In this document: positions 18,728 through 26,864 of the stretch, piece after piece
Numbering within the stretch: the first letter of the stretch is position 1
Layout of the letters: every line of letters begins with the position of its first letter
Assembly (NCBI RefSeq): GCF_015220045.1
Contig: NZ_JADBGB010000001.1
Span: 3,155,001 to 3,219,000 of the forward strand
Origin: Marivivens aquimaris
Lineage (GTDB): Bacteria; Pseudomonadota; Alphaproteobacteria; Rhodobacterales; Rhodobacteraceae
DNA length: 64,000 bases
Direction of reading: 5' to 3'
Notes under the pieces: generated by a model
The model's input: only the letters and a program-made list of their open reading frames with translations
Told to the model about the DNA's origin: nothing
Databases searched by the model: none
Program-made: the position numbers and the translations under genes

Positions 18728-19504
18728 TTAAAGTGGCCGGATCATCGCCATCAACAACGGAGAGCCGAGCACGCCCAAAACTCCGATCGTAGCAAGATAA
18801 CATACAAACATCAGCCAGCCTGCGGGCTTGGTCAGGCGGGTGGGATCGGGCGGCATTGATGGGCCGTAGACCGCAGTTTTCACGCCATAAAGCGCCAGAA
18901 AACCAAGGCCGAGCGATTTCAGCCCGATCGCGCCGACCATCACGATCGCCGAGGCGAAGCCGGTCAGGAACAAGCCCATGATGGGCCAAACGGCTTCCGA
19001 CGCGGTGTTGAGGATTACGTCGCCGCCCAGCTTGTCGAAGGGCAGGAGCCGCAGCAGCCCGTACATTGGGGCGATGATGCTGAGGAGGGCGAGGAAGTTC
19101 GCGAGGTGGATGCTATAAGGCGTGACCCACATCGACAGGAGGCTGGCAGATACCGAGCCGAGGATGAGGAAGAACGGACCGATGAGCAGGGCGTATGCGG
19201 TGTGGGCGCGGACTTCTCGGCCGGTGACCGCGGGCGGCTCGCCAAAGACGGGGATCACTCTGAATTCCGCGTTTTGCCCCATCGCGCGGCGGGCCGTCAC
19301 GGTGCCTAGTTCGTAAAGGTAGAAGCAGAACACCAGCGGCCCCGCGACCAGCGCGCCGAAGATGTAGATCAGCACGGCGAAGCCCAGAACGCCCGTTGCT
19401 AAGTAGCGAGGGGCCGGAAACTGCGGTTGCAGTCCGGCCCATCCGCCCTTTGTCGCCCACCAGAGCGCGGCGGCGAGAGCTATCGCAAACGCCGTCAGCA
19501 GCAT
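18728..19504 (-). CDS. site-2-protease-like (M50-like) membrane protein lacking zinc ligands
   Basis: This 258-residue protein has about six membrane helices. A stretch near residue 66 reads YELGT-x4-RRAMGQ, followed by VIPVFGEPPA and then YALLIGPFFLILGSVSASLL. This order copies the M50 layout HELGH-x4-RR-x-G, lFGG, then an A-x-x-GP helix. Later LLPFDKLGGDVIL stands where M50 enzymes have LLPxxPLDGG. The two zinc-binding histidines are Tyr and Thr here, and the catalytic Asp position is Gly, so proteolysis is unlikely. It starts four bases after fabI with no visible Shine-Dalgarno, which suggests translational coupling. Family membership is my inference from motifs; otherwise it is an unassigned membrane protein. 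Confidence 0.7.
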   Translation of the reverse strand: MLLTAFAIALAAALWWATKGGWAGLQPQFPAPRYLATGVLGFAVLIYIFGALVAGPLVFCFYLYELGTVTARRAMGQNAEFRVIPVFGEPPAVTGREVRAHTAYALLIGPFFLILGSVSASLLSMWVTPYSIHLANFLALLSIIAPMYGLLRLLPFDKLGGDVILNTASEAVWPIMGLFLTGFASAIVMVGAIGLKSLGLGFLALYGVKTAVYGPSMPPDPTRLTKPAGWLMFVCYLATIGVLGVLGSPLLMAMIRPL

Positions 19505-19508
19505 CCGG

Positions 19509-20294
19509 TCAGAGGTGGTCTTGCTGCGGCATACCCAGCACGTGGAAGCCGCCGTCGACGTGGATGATCTCGCCCGAAGTGAAGGCGCCAGCGTCCGAAG
19601 CGAGGTAAACGGCAGTGCCGCCGACAGCTTCGAGCGTCGCGTTGGAGCGCAGCGGGGCGTTCTCTTCGGTGTGACGGTAGGTCTTGCGCGCACCGCCGAT
19701 GGCCGCACCGGCAAGAGTCTTCATCGGGCCAGGGGAGATCGCGTTCACGCGGATACCTTGAGGGCCGAGGTCGTTCGCCAGATAGCGGACAGAGCTTTCC
19801 AGCGCGGCCTTCGCAACGCCCATCACGTTGTAATTCGGGGTCACGCGGTTGGATCCGCCGTAAGTCAGCGTAATCAGCGAGCCGCCGTTCGGCATCAGTT
19901 CGGACGCGCGCTTGGCCACGTCGATGAACGAATAGCAGCTGATCCCCAGCGAGTGGCCGAAGTTGGCGCGGGTGGTGTTGATGAAACGGCCCGTCAGTTC
20001 ATTCTTGTCCGAGTAGGCGATGGCGTGGACGACGAAGTCGAGCGAGCCCCACTTGTCCTTCACGGTGTTAAAGGCGAGGTCCATGCTCTCGTCATTGGTG
20101 ACGTCGACGTCGATCAGCGTGTCAGAGCCGACCGAAGCGGCGAGCGGTTCGACGCGCTTGCCGAAGGCGTCGCCCTGATAGGTGAAAGCCAGTTCCGCGC
20201 CTGCGTCTGCCAGCGCTTTCGCGATGCCCCAAGCGATGGAGCGTTCGTTCGCGACGCCCATAATCAAGCCGCGCTTGCCTGTCATTGATTGCAT
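19509..20294 (-). CDS. fabI: enoyl-[acyl-carrier-protein] reductase (NADH), FabI
   Basis: FabI does the last step of each fatty acid elongation cycle and is the triclosan target. The 261-residue protein has the FabI-specific GLIMGVANERSIAWGIA nucleotide motif and the Y-x6-K catalytic pair in YNVMGVAKAALE, with the upstream Tyr in ISCYSF. GAGG lies eight bases before the ATG at 20294. It sits 34 bases behind the MarR gene and four before the M50-like gene, a likely three-gene operon. There is no sign of FabL or FabK alternatives nearby. Confidence 0.96.
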   Translation of the reverse strand: MQSMTGKRGLIMGVANERSIAWGIAKALADAGAELAFTYQGDAFGKRVEPLAASVGSDTLIDVDVTNDESMDLAFNTVKDKWGSLDFVVHAIAYSDKNELTGRFINTTRANFGHSLGISCYSFIDVAKRASELMPNGGSLITLTYGGSNRVTPNYNVMGVAKAALESSVRYLANDLGPQGIRVNAISPGPMKTLAGAAIGGARKTYRHTEENAPLRSNATLEAVGGTAVYLASDAGAFTSGEIIHVDGGFHVLGMPQQDHL

Positions 20295-20328
20295 GGTGTT
20301 CCCTCGTTTCTTCCGGATGTTCGCGCAG

Positions 20329-20778
20329 TCAGATGTTGGTCTGCGGTCTATCATCCATAAGTTGTATTACCTTTTTAAGGTACTCGCTAAAATTGGCCAA
20401 GTCCTCGGATTTCCATTCGGAAAAAAAGCCGCCTAGCGTCGGAAAAATACTCTGCTGGACTTCCGCGAGGAGCTTGCGCCCGTTGTCTGTTGCCACGACT
20501 GCTTTGCTCCGGCGGTCTTCGGCGCTGGTGATGAAACCAACCCATCCGGCGTTTTCGAATTTCGTCAGCATCTTGGTTACGGCGGGCTGGCCAACCTCGA
20601 CCGCGCGGGCGATTTCGGTCACGCGCAGCGGTTTGGCCAATGCCACAAGATGCGAAAGGACGGACATTTGCGGAATGGTCAGCCCGTAAGGTGCGAGGCC
20701 TGCTTCGAGCCTTGTTTGAAAAAGCTGCGCAGCCATCCCGAAGCGGGTCATCAGTTCGCCTACGCTGGGGGAGGCCAT
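20329..20778 (-). CDS. MarR family transcriptional regulator
   Basis: This 149-residue winged-helix protein has the MarR layout: a dimerisation helix at the start, then LRVTEIARAVEVGQPAVTKMLTKFENAGWV (recognition helix) and SAEDRRSKAVVATDNGRKLL (the wing with the D-x-R-S/A motif). The start at 20778 has AGGA eight bases upstream; an earlier in-frame codon at 20820 lies within a palindrome. Position before fabI suggests it controls fabI and itself. The ligand cannot be predicted. Confidence 0.88.
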   Translation of the reverse strand: MASPSVGELMTRFGMAAQLFQTRLEAGLAPYGLTIPQMSVLSHLVALAKPLRVTEIARAVEVGQPAVTKMLTKFENAGWVGFITSAEDRRSKAVVATDNGRKLLAEVQQSIFPTLGGFFSEWKSEDLANFSEYLKKVIQLMDDRPQTNI

Positions 20779-20797
20779 TTTCAACGTCCTAACGTCA

Positions 20798-20861
20798 ATT
20801 CCGTGGGGTGTGTGTACCATTCCACGGAATGTTAATGAAGTAGGTTAATGTGAGGTTAATG
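20798..20861 (-). promoter_or_regulatory. MarR-fabI promoter region: inverted repeat and CtrA-type site
   Basis: An inverted repeat ATTCCGTGG (20798-20806) / CCACGGAAT (20822-20830) lies just before the MarR gene. Next to it are three GTTAATG direct repeats (20831, 20844, 20855). The last two form TTAATGTGAGGTTAA, a perfect TTAA-N7-TTAA as used by CtrA. The roles as MarR operator and CtrA site are inference from pattern and position. Confidence 0.5.
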
Positions 20862-20892
20862 CCTCTCGAAAAAGGTAAATGACCGAGGGCGA

Positions 20893-20929
20893 AACGAAAA
20901 CGGGCGCCGCAATGGGCGCCCGCTTCGTT
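20893..20929 (-). terminator. terminator of fabA-fabB
   Basis: Nested arms AACGAA...TTCGTT and CGGGCGCC...GGGCGCCCG form a long hairpin 14 bases past the fabB stop. On the minus strand it is followed by the T-rich TTTTCGTTTCG. Confidence 0.75.
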
Positions 20930-20943
20930 AGATGTCGTTCGGA

Positions 20944-22173
20944 TCAGTCGCGGTACTTCGACAGGATCATCGAGCCGTTGGTGCCGCCGAAGCCGAAGCT
21001 GTTGGTCATGACAGAGTCGAGGCCCGCGTTTTCGACCAGTGAGGTCGCGATCTCTTCGGGCTTGAGTGCCGGATCGAGGTTTTCGACGTTGATCGACGGC
21101 GCGATAAAGTCGCCCTGAAGCATCAGCAGACAGTAGATGGCTTCCGACGCGCCTGTTGCGCCCTGGCTGTGACCGGTCATCGACTTGGTCGAGGAAACAG
21201 GCGGGGTGCTGCCTTCGCCAAAGACGCGGCGGACGGCTTCGATCTCGCCCACGTCGCCGACCGGCGTCGAGGTGCCGTGCGCGTTGATATAGCTGACCTT
21301 GCGGCCTTCCGGCAGGGATTGCAGCGCAAGGCGCATCGCGCGCTCGCCGCCTTCACCCGACGGGGCAACCATGTCGTGACCGTCCGAGGTCGCGGCAAAG
21401 CCGGTGACTTCGGCGTAGATCTTCGCGCCGCGCGCTTTGGCGTGCTCAAGGTCTTCGAGAACGACGATACCGCCGCCACCCGCGATGACGAAGCCGTCGC
21501 GGTCCTTGTCGAACGCCCGCGAGGCTTTTTCGGGGGTGTCGTTGAACTTGGACGACATCGCGCCCATTGCGTCGAACAAGCAGGACAGGGTCCAGTCGAG
21601 CTCTTCGCCGCCGCCAGCGAACATCACGTCCTGCTTGCCCATCATGATCTGCTCTGCGGCGTTGCCGATGCAGTGGAGCGAGGTCGAGCAAGCCGAGGTG
21701 ATCGAGTAGTTAATGCCCTTGATCTTGAACTGGGTCGACAGGTTTGCCGAGATGGTCGAGGACATGCACTTGGGCACAGCGAACGGCCCGATCCGCTTGG
21801 GTGAGCCGTTTTTGTCGACGATCTGGTGAGCGGCATACATGGCGCTTGTCGACGGACCGCCCGAACCGGCAACGAGGCCGGTGCGCACGTTCGACACCTG
21901 ATCTTCGGTCAGACCGGAGTCCTCGATCGCCTGCTTCATGGAGATGTAGGCATAGGCCGCACCAGGCCCCATGAAGCGCAGCGCGCGCTTGTCCACGTGT
22001 TCGGTGACATCGATTTTGACGGTGCCCGCAATCTGGCTGCGGAACCCGCGTTCTGCCATTTCAGGGCTGGCTTCGATACCCGACTTGCCTGCACGGAGCG
22101 AGGCTTCGACTTCGGCAGCGTTGTTGCCGATAGGCGATACAATTCCGAGACCAGTGACGACGACGCGGCGCAT
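20944..22173 (-). CDS. fabB: beta-ketoacyl-ACP synthase I
   Basis: FabB elongates unsaturated acyl-ACP intermediates. The 409-residue thiolase-fold protein carries the Cys-His-His triad: Cys162 in [10 protein letters not shown], His in [11 protein letters not shown] and His in SMTGHSQGA, and ends with [11 protein letters not shown]. It lies 36 bases after fabA on the same strand; the pair gives the FabA/FabB route to cis-vaccenate-type lipids. Being of KAS I type beside fabA separates it from FabF. Confidence 0.96.
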   Translation of the reverse strand: MRRVVVTGLGIVSPIGNNAAEVEASLRAGKSGIEASPEMAERGFRSQIAGTVKIDVTEHVDKRALRFMGPGAAYAYISMKQAIEDSGLTEDQVSNVRTGLVAGSGGPSTSAMYAAHQIVDKNGSPKRIGPFAVPKCMSSTISANLSTQFKIKGINYSITSACSTSLHCIGNAAEQIMMGKQDVMFAGGGEELDWTLSCLFDAMGAMSSKFNDTPEKASRAFDKDRDGFVIAGGGGIVVLEDLEHAKARGAKIYAEVTGFAATSDGHDMVAPSGEGGERAMRLALQSLPEGRKVSYINAHGTSTPVGDVGEIEAVRRVFGEGSTPPVSSTKSMTGHSQGATGASEAIYCLLMLQGDFIAPSINVENLDPALKPEEIATSLVENAGLDSVMTNSFGFGGTNGSMILSKYRD

Positions 22174-22209
22174 GGTGGGCCTCCCTTAAATCTGTTGGAA
22201 CTGTCGCTC

Positions 22210-22719
22210 TCAGGATTCCGAGAGAGCGACTTTCATGTCTTTGACCTGATAGATAACCTCACCGTCGGCCTCTACAATACCATCGGCAACGCCCATGGTC
22301 AGGCGGCGGGTCTGTACGGCTTTGGTGAAGTCGATTTTGTAGGTGAGCATTTTGCGGTCCGGACGGACCATGCCGGTCAGTTTGACCTCACCAACGCCGA
22401 GCGCGTAGCCACGACCCAGCCAGCCGCGCCAGCCGAGGTTGAAGCCGGTCAGCTGCCACAGACCATCGAGGCCAAGGCAGCCGGGCATGATCGGGTTGCC
22501 GGGGAAGTGGCAGTCGAAGAACCACAGGTCGGGCGTGATATCGAACTCGGCCAGAACGTGACCTTTGCCGTGCGCGCCGCCGTCATCCGAGATATCGGTG
22601 ATGCGGTCCATCATCAGCATCGGCGGAGCCGGAAGCTGGGCATTGCCCGGACCGAAGAGTTCGCCACGGGCGCATTTCAGAAGATCTTCTTTGTCGAAGC
22701 TGTTCGGATATTGGCCCAT
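22210..22719 (-). CDS. fabA: 3-hydroxydecanoyl-ACP dehydratase/isomerase
   Basis: FabA dehydrates 3-hydroxydecanoyl-ACP and isomerises the trans-2 to the cis-3 product, the branch point for unsaturated fatty acids. The 169-residue hot-dog protein shows LMMDRITDI near residue 36, the catalytic His in [19 protein letters not shown] (about 72-90) and the partner Asp in the same GLD helix. It is divergent from irr across a stretch of about 170 bases, and fabB follows it. Confidence 0.96.
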   Translation of the reverse strand: MGQYPNSFDKEDLLKCARGELFGPGNAQLPAPPMLMMDRITDISDDGGAHGKGHVLAEFDITPDLWFFDCHFPGNPIMPGCLGLDGLWQLTGFNLGWRGWLGRGYALGVGEVKLTGMVRPDRKMLTYKIDFTKAVQTRRLTMGVADGIVEADGEVIYQVKDMKVALSES

Positions 22720-22833
22720 CGGGTCTCTTTCTCTCCAGTTGGCTCACAATTAATTCGGGGTCGTCTAACACTCCGACCTTTGCAAGAGCAAGTGCGGCGG
22801 GGCTTCGGACAACAGCACGTTATCAGATTGTCA

Positions 22834-22872
22834 TTGAAAAAACCTTAGTTGCCACGATATTCTTCCCAGAAT
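22834..22872 (+). promoter_or_regulatory. candidate irr promoter with overlapping operator-like palindrome
   Basis: TTGAAA (22834-22839) and TATTCT (22858-22863), 18 bases apart, form a plausible sigma-70-type promoter 25 bases before the irr start. The perfect inverted repeat ATTCT-TCCC-AGAAT (22859-22872) covers the -10 element. Its arms run opposite to the usual Irr box, so the binding protein is unknown. Confidence 0.4.
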
Positions 22873-22887
22873 CCAAAGGACGGTAGA

Positions 22888-23304
22888 ATGCTCGACGACC
22901 TGACAAATCGCGGAACTGACTGGCTCGCCTCGGCGGGACTGCGCCCGACACGTCAGAGAGTCGCCCTGGCGGCCCTGCTGGTTGGCGACGGTTGCGACCG
23001 TCATGTCACTGCAGAATGGCTGTACGAAGCCGCTTCGGAAGCAGGCGCGGGCGTGTCGCTCGCCACTGTCTACAATACGCTCAAAGCATTCTGCGACGCC
23101 GGTCTGCTGCGTGAGATTACTGTGGACGGATCGCGCAGCTACTTCGACACCAACATGACCGACCACCCTCACTTCTATTGGGAAGATGACGGTACTTTGA
23201 CGGATGCTCCGGCAGAGCAGCTTCGCATCGAAGGACTGCCCGCTGCACCGAACGGTGCGCGTGTGGCATCGGTCGATGTGGTGATCCGCCTCCGCCGCGA
23301 CTAA
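22888..23304 (+). CDS. irr: iron response transcriptional regulator Irr (Fur superfamily)
   Basis: Irr represses or activates iron and haem genes according to haem status in alphaproteobacteria. The 138-residue protein has the Fur winged helix (LRPTRQRVALAALL, then VSLATVYNTLKAFCDAGLL) and a dimerisation domain with HPHFYWEDDG. The Fur structural CxxC zinc motifs are absent, which is typical of Irr and not of Fur or Zur. The ATG at 22888 has AAAGGA upstream. Its place beside fabA is the arrangement I associate with Rhodobacterales irr genes. Confidence 0.9.
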   Translation: MLDDLTNRGTDWLASAGLRPTRQRVALAALLVGDGCDRHVTAEWLYEAASEAGAGVSLATVYNTLKAFCDAGLLREITVDGSRSYFDTNMTDHPHFYWEDDGTLTDAPAEQLRIEGLPAAPNGARVASVDVVIRLRRD

Positions 23305-23317
23305 TCCGCGAATCGGA

Positions 23318-24187
23318 TCAGAACCACTGGCCGGGTTCCATCAGGCCGAAATCGAGCAATTGCTGAGAGTGCCACGTAAACGGGGTCGAGTTGTACCACG
23401 TGAACGTGTTGATCTTGGACGCAGAGCCCGGATTGCGGCAGAGCGCCTTTGCCGTGCGGAACGAACAGATCGCCGCGGTCAGATTGTGGTGCCACGGGCA
23501 GGCGTAGGTGTTGTATTCGTCGATGTTGAACGTGTGATCAGGACGCAGGCGCAGACCCTTTGCCGCGCGGAAGATCGCGATACGGTCGATGCGGCGGCGT
23601 TCCTGCGGGATGTATTCCTCGTAGCGCCAGCGCAGACCGCCGAAGAAATCGAGCTGCCGTTCGAACGGGTGATTGTGGTTCGCCGCATCAAGGCGGGCGA
23701 GTGCGTAGTAGCCCGACTTGTCCAGACAGGCGTCCTCGATCGACACGGCATTCCGCGCCTTCTTGAGGTCGCTGGCATAGAGGTCGACCACATAGGTCAG
23801 CATGGAGTCGCGGCGTTCCTCGGTATGGAAGGCCAGCATCTCTCCGACAGTGCGGTTTTCGCAGAACGGATAGAAAAGGAATTCGGCGTTGTAACAGTAG
23901 TAGAGCCACTGGCCCGCCGCCACCTCGATTGTGCCGTTGACCGCGTCGGTCAGCGCATTGTCGCGGAACATGTCGTGGTCGACGCGGATGATCTTGGCCT
24001 CGACCGCCTCGGGCAGGGCGATGTCGGTCGCGCCGAACATCACGAGGTGTTTGAATCCTAGATCGAGGTGGTGCCGGATGGTGGCCACGACTTCGGTTTC
24101 GTCCTCTGCCAGCATGAGGCAGATCGGACCCTTGGCCAGAATTTCCGGCGCTTTTTGAAGGTATTGGTCGAGGCTGGCAAATCGCAT
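23318..24187 (-). CDS. glycosyltransferase family 2-like protein
   Basis: This 289-residue cytoplasmic protein starts like a GT-A fold of the Glyco_tranf_2_4 kind: [30 protein letters not shown], then IIRVDHDMF, a DxD-like pair (VDHD). The middle is aromatic-rich ([19 protein letters not shown]) and His-rich motifs follow ([12 protein letters not shown]). Members act in polysaccharide or glycan assembly, but no sugar genes lie nearby, so donor and acceptor are unknown. It is convergent with irr and divergent from miaB. Confidence 0.78.
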   Translation of the reverse strand: MRFASLDQYLQKAPEILAKGPICLMLAEDETEVVATIRHHLDLGFKHLVMFGATDIALPEAVEAKIIRVDHDMFRDNALTDAVNGTIEVAAGQWLYYCYNAEFLFYPFCENRTVGEMLAFHTEERRDSMLTYVVDLYASDLKKARNAVSIEDACLDKSGYYALARLDAANHNHPFERQLDFFGGLRWRYEEYIPQERRRIDRIAIFRAAKGLRLRPDHTFNIDEYNTYACPWHHNLTAAICSFRTAKALCRNPGSASKINTFTWYNSTPFTWHSQQLLDFGLMEPGQWF

Positions 24188-24300
24188 CGGGCGTCCCTTG
24201 TTCCGCCGGTAAAGTCGGTCAATTTGCCTACCATTGCAAGACGAGCGGCAAAACGGTAGTTAGCGCCATTCCAGAAACTGCTGCATACCGGAAACGCGCC

Positions 24301-25608
24301 ATGTCAGAGCCGAAGAAACTGTTTATCAAAACATACGGCTGCCAGATGAACGTCTACGACTCCGAACGGATGGTCGAGGCGCTGGGCGGAAACGGTTACG
24401 TCGAAGTGGACACGCCCGAAAAGGCCGACATGGTGCTGCTGAACACCTGCCACATCCGCGAAAAAGCAGCAGAGAAAGTCTATTCCGAACTTGGCCGCCT
24501 GAAGCTGATTAAAGACGAGCGCCCCGACCTGAAAATCGGCGTTGCGGGCTGCGTGGCGCAGGCCGAAGGGCAGGAAATCATGGCGCGTGCGCCTGTTGTC
24601 GACCTCGTTGTCGGTCCGCAGAGCTACCACCGTCTGCCCGAGATGGAGAAGGCGATCCAGCAGGGCAAGAAGCCCGTGGACACCGACTTCCCCGAAGAGG
24701 ACAAGTTCGAGCATCTGAACAAGCGCGCCCGTACGCTGCGCGGCCCGACCGCCTTCCTCACGGTGCAGGAAGGCTGCGATAAGTTCTGTGCGTTCTGTGT
24801 GGTGCCCTATACCCGCGGTGCAGAGGTCAGCCGTCCCAAGGATCGCATCGTCCGCGAGGCGCAGGAACTGGTGGACGCAGGTGTCCGCGAGATCACGCTG
24901 CTCGGCCAGAACGTCAACGCCTACCACGGCCACGACAAGGGCCTCGCCGGTCTGATCTGGGAACTGGCAGAGATCGACGGCCTCGACCGTATCCGCTTCA
25001 CCACTTCGCACCCGAACGACATGGACGACGCGCTTGTGGACGCCTTTGGTACCTGTGACAAGCTGATGCCGTATCTGCACCTTCCCGTGCAGTCGGGCAG
25101 CGACAAGATACTCAAGGCGATGAACCGCAAGCACACCCGCGATGAGTACTTCCGTCTGATCGACCGCATCCGTGCGGGGCGTCCGGACATTCTGCTGACC
25201 AGCGACTTCATCGTCGGCTTCCCCGGCGAGACCGATCAGGACTTCGAGGACACGATGGACCTCGTCCGCCGAGTCGAGTTCGGCGCGTCCTTCACGTTCA
25301 AATATTCGACCCGTCCCGGTACGCCCGCCGCTGAAAAGCCGCAGCTGCCCGACGACGTGGCGAACGAGCGCCTCTACGCGCTCCAGGCCCTCATTACCAA
25401 GCAGCAGCGCGCCGCGCAGGACAGCATGGTTGGCCGCGAGGTCGAGGTGCTGTTCGAGAAGAAAGGCCGCCTTCCGGGTCAGATCGTGGGCAAGTCCAGT
25501 TACCTGCACGCTGTCCACGCGGTCGGCCCTGAGTCTGATATCGGTCAGATCCGCCGCGTGAAGATCGTTGAAAGCGGTCCGAATTCGCTGGCTGGCGTGC
25601 TGGTCTGA
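24301..25608 (+). CDS. miaB: tRNA-2-methylthio-N6-dimethylallyladenosine synthase
   Basis: MiaB adds the 2-methylthio group to i6A37 of tRNAs. The 435-residue radical-SAM methylthiotransferase has an N-terminal UPF0004 domain with three cluster cysteines ([21 protein letters not shown]), the radical SAM motif CDKFCAFC (about 159-166) and a C-terminal TRAM domain. In many proteobacteria phoH follows directly, but here two other genes lie between. Confidence 0.96.
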   Translation: MSEPKKLFIKTYGCQMNVYDSERMVEALGGNGYVEVDTPEKADMVLLNTCHIREKAAEKVYSELGRLKLIKDERPDLKIGVAGCVAQAEGQEIMARAPVVDLVVGPQSYHRLPEMEKAIQQGKKPVDTDFPEEDKFEHLNKRARTLRGPTAFLTVQEGCDKFCAFCVVPYTRGAEVSRPKDRIVREAQELVDAGVREITLLGQNVNAYHGHDKGLAGLIWELAEIDGLDRIRFTTSHPNDMDDALVDAFGTCDKLMPYLHLPVQSGSDKILKAMNRKHTRDEYFRLIDRIRAGRPDILLTSDFIVGFPGETDQDFEDTMDLVRRVEFGASFTFKYSTRPGTPAAEKPQLPDDVANERLYALQALITKQQRAAQDSMVGREVEVLFEKKGRLPGQIVGKSSYLHAVHAVGPESDIGQIRRVKIVESGPNSLAGVLV

Positions 25609-25634
25609 AGTCCAATTAATTCGCAGATCGGAAC

Positions 25635-25665
25635 CAATCCCCTGACCTTGGGGGATTGTGTTTAT
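25635..25665 (+). terminator. terminator of miaB
   Basis: CAATCCCC and GGGGATTG with an eight-base loop, followed by TGTTTATTTTG, 26 bases past the miaB stop. Confidence 0.8.
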
Positions 25666-25756
25666 TTTGCTGATAATTGGTGCCACATTTCTGCCTTAAA
25701 GCAGCTTCCCTTGTTGACAACTCGCCCTAACATCACAAGAGCTTAATTATATTGTG

Positions 25757-25776
25757 GGGGTTAACTGCCTAACCCC
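25757..25776 (+). promoter_or_regulatory. inverted repeat before the OmpA-family gene
   Basis: GGGGTTA-ACTGCC-TAACCCC is a perfect seven-base-arm repeat, 26 bases before the start codon. It could be an operator or a 5' untranslated hairpin. Confidence 0.35.
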
Positions 25777-25802
25777 TGCCCAGGATGAAGGGCTTATTTG
25801 TG

Positions 25803-26387
25803 ATGACTAAATGGGGATCGCTGGTTGCTAAAGCGTTTGGGGGCGTTGGTGCAGCCATCTTGATTATCTCGACGGCAATGGGCGGCGCGGCGATGGCGCA
25901 GGGCATCGGTGCAGTCGATTCCGAACGATATATTCCGACCATCTGGATCGACCCCGATGGTTGCGAGCACTGGGTCATGGACGACGGTGCCGAAGGTTAC
26001 ATGGACGCCAACCGTCGCCGCGACGGCTCGGCTGTCTGCCACCGCAGCGAAATCTGCGGCGTTGTGCCGACCGACCAGTACTTCGACACCGACAAATACT
26101 CGATCAACGCGCAAGGCCGTCAGCGCCTTGAAGGCTTCTTCGCCGACAGCATGGCGAACGGTGTCTTCGGCTTCCTGATCTACGGTCACACCGATAGCCG
26201 CGCTTCGGACGAATACAACATGACGCTTTCGCAGAACCGTGCGACCGCTGTTGCGAACATCGGCGGCACCGTCGGTGCCCGCGTCGTTGACGTACGCGGC
26301 TTTGGCGAGCGTAACCCGAAAGCATCGAACGCGACCGCTGCCGGCATGGCAGAGAACCGCCGCGTCGACATTTACTGCCTGCGCTAA
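25803..26387 (+). CDS. OmpA-family outer membrane/periplasmic protein with WIDPxGC motif
   Basis: The 194-residue precursor has a signal peptide (hydrophobic core about residues 13-30, cleavage near MAQG). It is followed by a segment of about 40 residues with TIWIDPDGCEHWVMDDG and EGYMD, ending at two cysteines. The rest is an OmpA C-terminal peptidoglycan-binding domain: YFDTDKYSINAQGRQRLEGF, IYGHTDSRASDEYNMTLSQNRA and GFGERNP...AENRRVDIY. The ATG at 25803 follows AAGGGC; an ATG six codons earlier overlaps that site. It forms an operon with the next lipoprotein, with which it shares the motif. Confidence 0.85.
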   Translation: MTKWGSLVAKAFGGVGAAILIISTAMGGAAMAQGIGAVDSERYIPTIWIDPDGCEHWVMDDGAEGYMDANRRRDGSAVCHRSEICGVVPTDQYFDTDKYSINAQGRQRLEGFFADSMANGVFGFLIYGHTDSRASDEYNMTLSQNRATAVANIGGTVGARVVDVRGFGERNPKASNATAAGMAENRRVDIYCLR

Positions 26388-26399
26388 GGAGAGATGGAT

Positions 26400-26717
26400 A
26401 TGAACATCGTTAAAGTCGCCGTCCTCCTCGCTGGTGCTGCTACTGTTTCGGCATGTACCGAGGGCCTCGAAATGGGCTCCTACGGTCCCGACAAGAGCAT
26501 TGACCGCGGCATCAACTCCCACCACCTGTCGACCCTCGTCGCGGGTGTCTGGATCGATCCGAACGGCTGCGACCACTGGATCATCGACGACGGTGTCGAA
26601 GGTTACCTGTCGCCGCGTCTGACGCCGGATGGACTTCCCGTATGTTCGGGCGTGGGCGCGCCGGAGCAGGCCGTTGGTCCGTTCAAGGCTGGCACGCCGA
26701 TCCCCGACACTCTCTGA
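26400..26717 (+). CDS. lipoprotein sharing the WIDPxGC motif with the upstream OmpA-family protein
   Basis: This 105-residue lipoprotein precursor has a signal sequence and a lipobox TVSAC (Cys19). The mature part contains GVWIDPNGCDHWIIDDG-VEGYLSPRLTPDGLPVC, which aligns residue for residue with the N-terminal part of the OmpA-family protein upstream. AAGGAG lies eight bases before the ATG at 26400, making it a better start than the ATG two codons earlier. The gap from the upstream gene is 12 bases. I recognise no named family; a small domain duplicated between the two genes is likely. Confidence 0.78.
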   Translation: MNIVKVAVLLAGAATVSACTEGLEMGSYGPDKSIDRGINSHHLSTLVAGVWIDPNGCDHWIIDDGVEGYLSPRLTPDGLPVCSGVGAPEQAVGPFKAGTPIPDTL

Positions 26718-26742
26718 GTTCAAAGAACGTCTAAATTTGCAG

Positions 26743-26770
26743 CAGGCCGCGGAACTTTCCGCGGCCTGTT
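26743..26770 (+). terminator. terminator after the lipoprotein gene
   Basis: Perfect ten-base arms, CAGGCCGCGG and CCGCGGCCTG, with a six-base loop and only a short T-run. Confidence 0.6.
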
Positions 26771-26864
26771 ACGTTGCGCATATAGGGTGATGTTACGAAG
26801 CGCTTGCCAGATGGCCCGCAACTTGCCACCATCCAGTTATACCACCTCTAGTTAGGAGACGTGC

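Noticed and set aside
25714..25742. TTGACA before the OmpA-family gene as a promoter
   Set aside because: The sequence 16-19 bases downstream does not resemble a -10 element, and TTATAT lies too far away.
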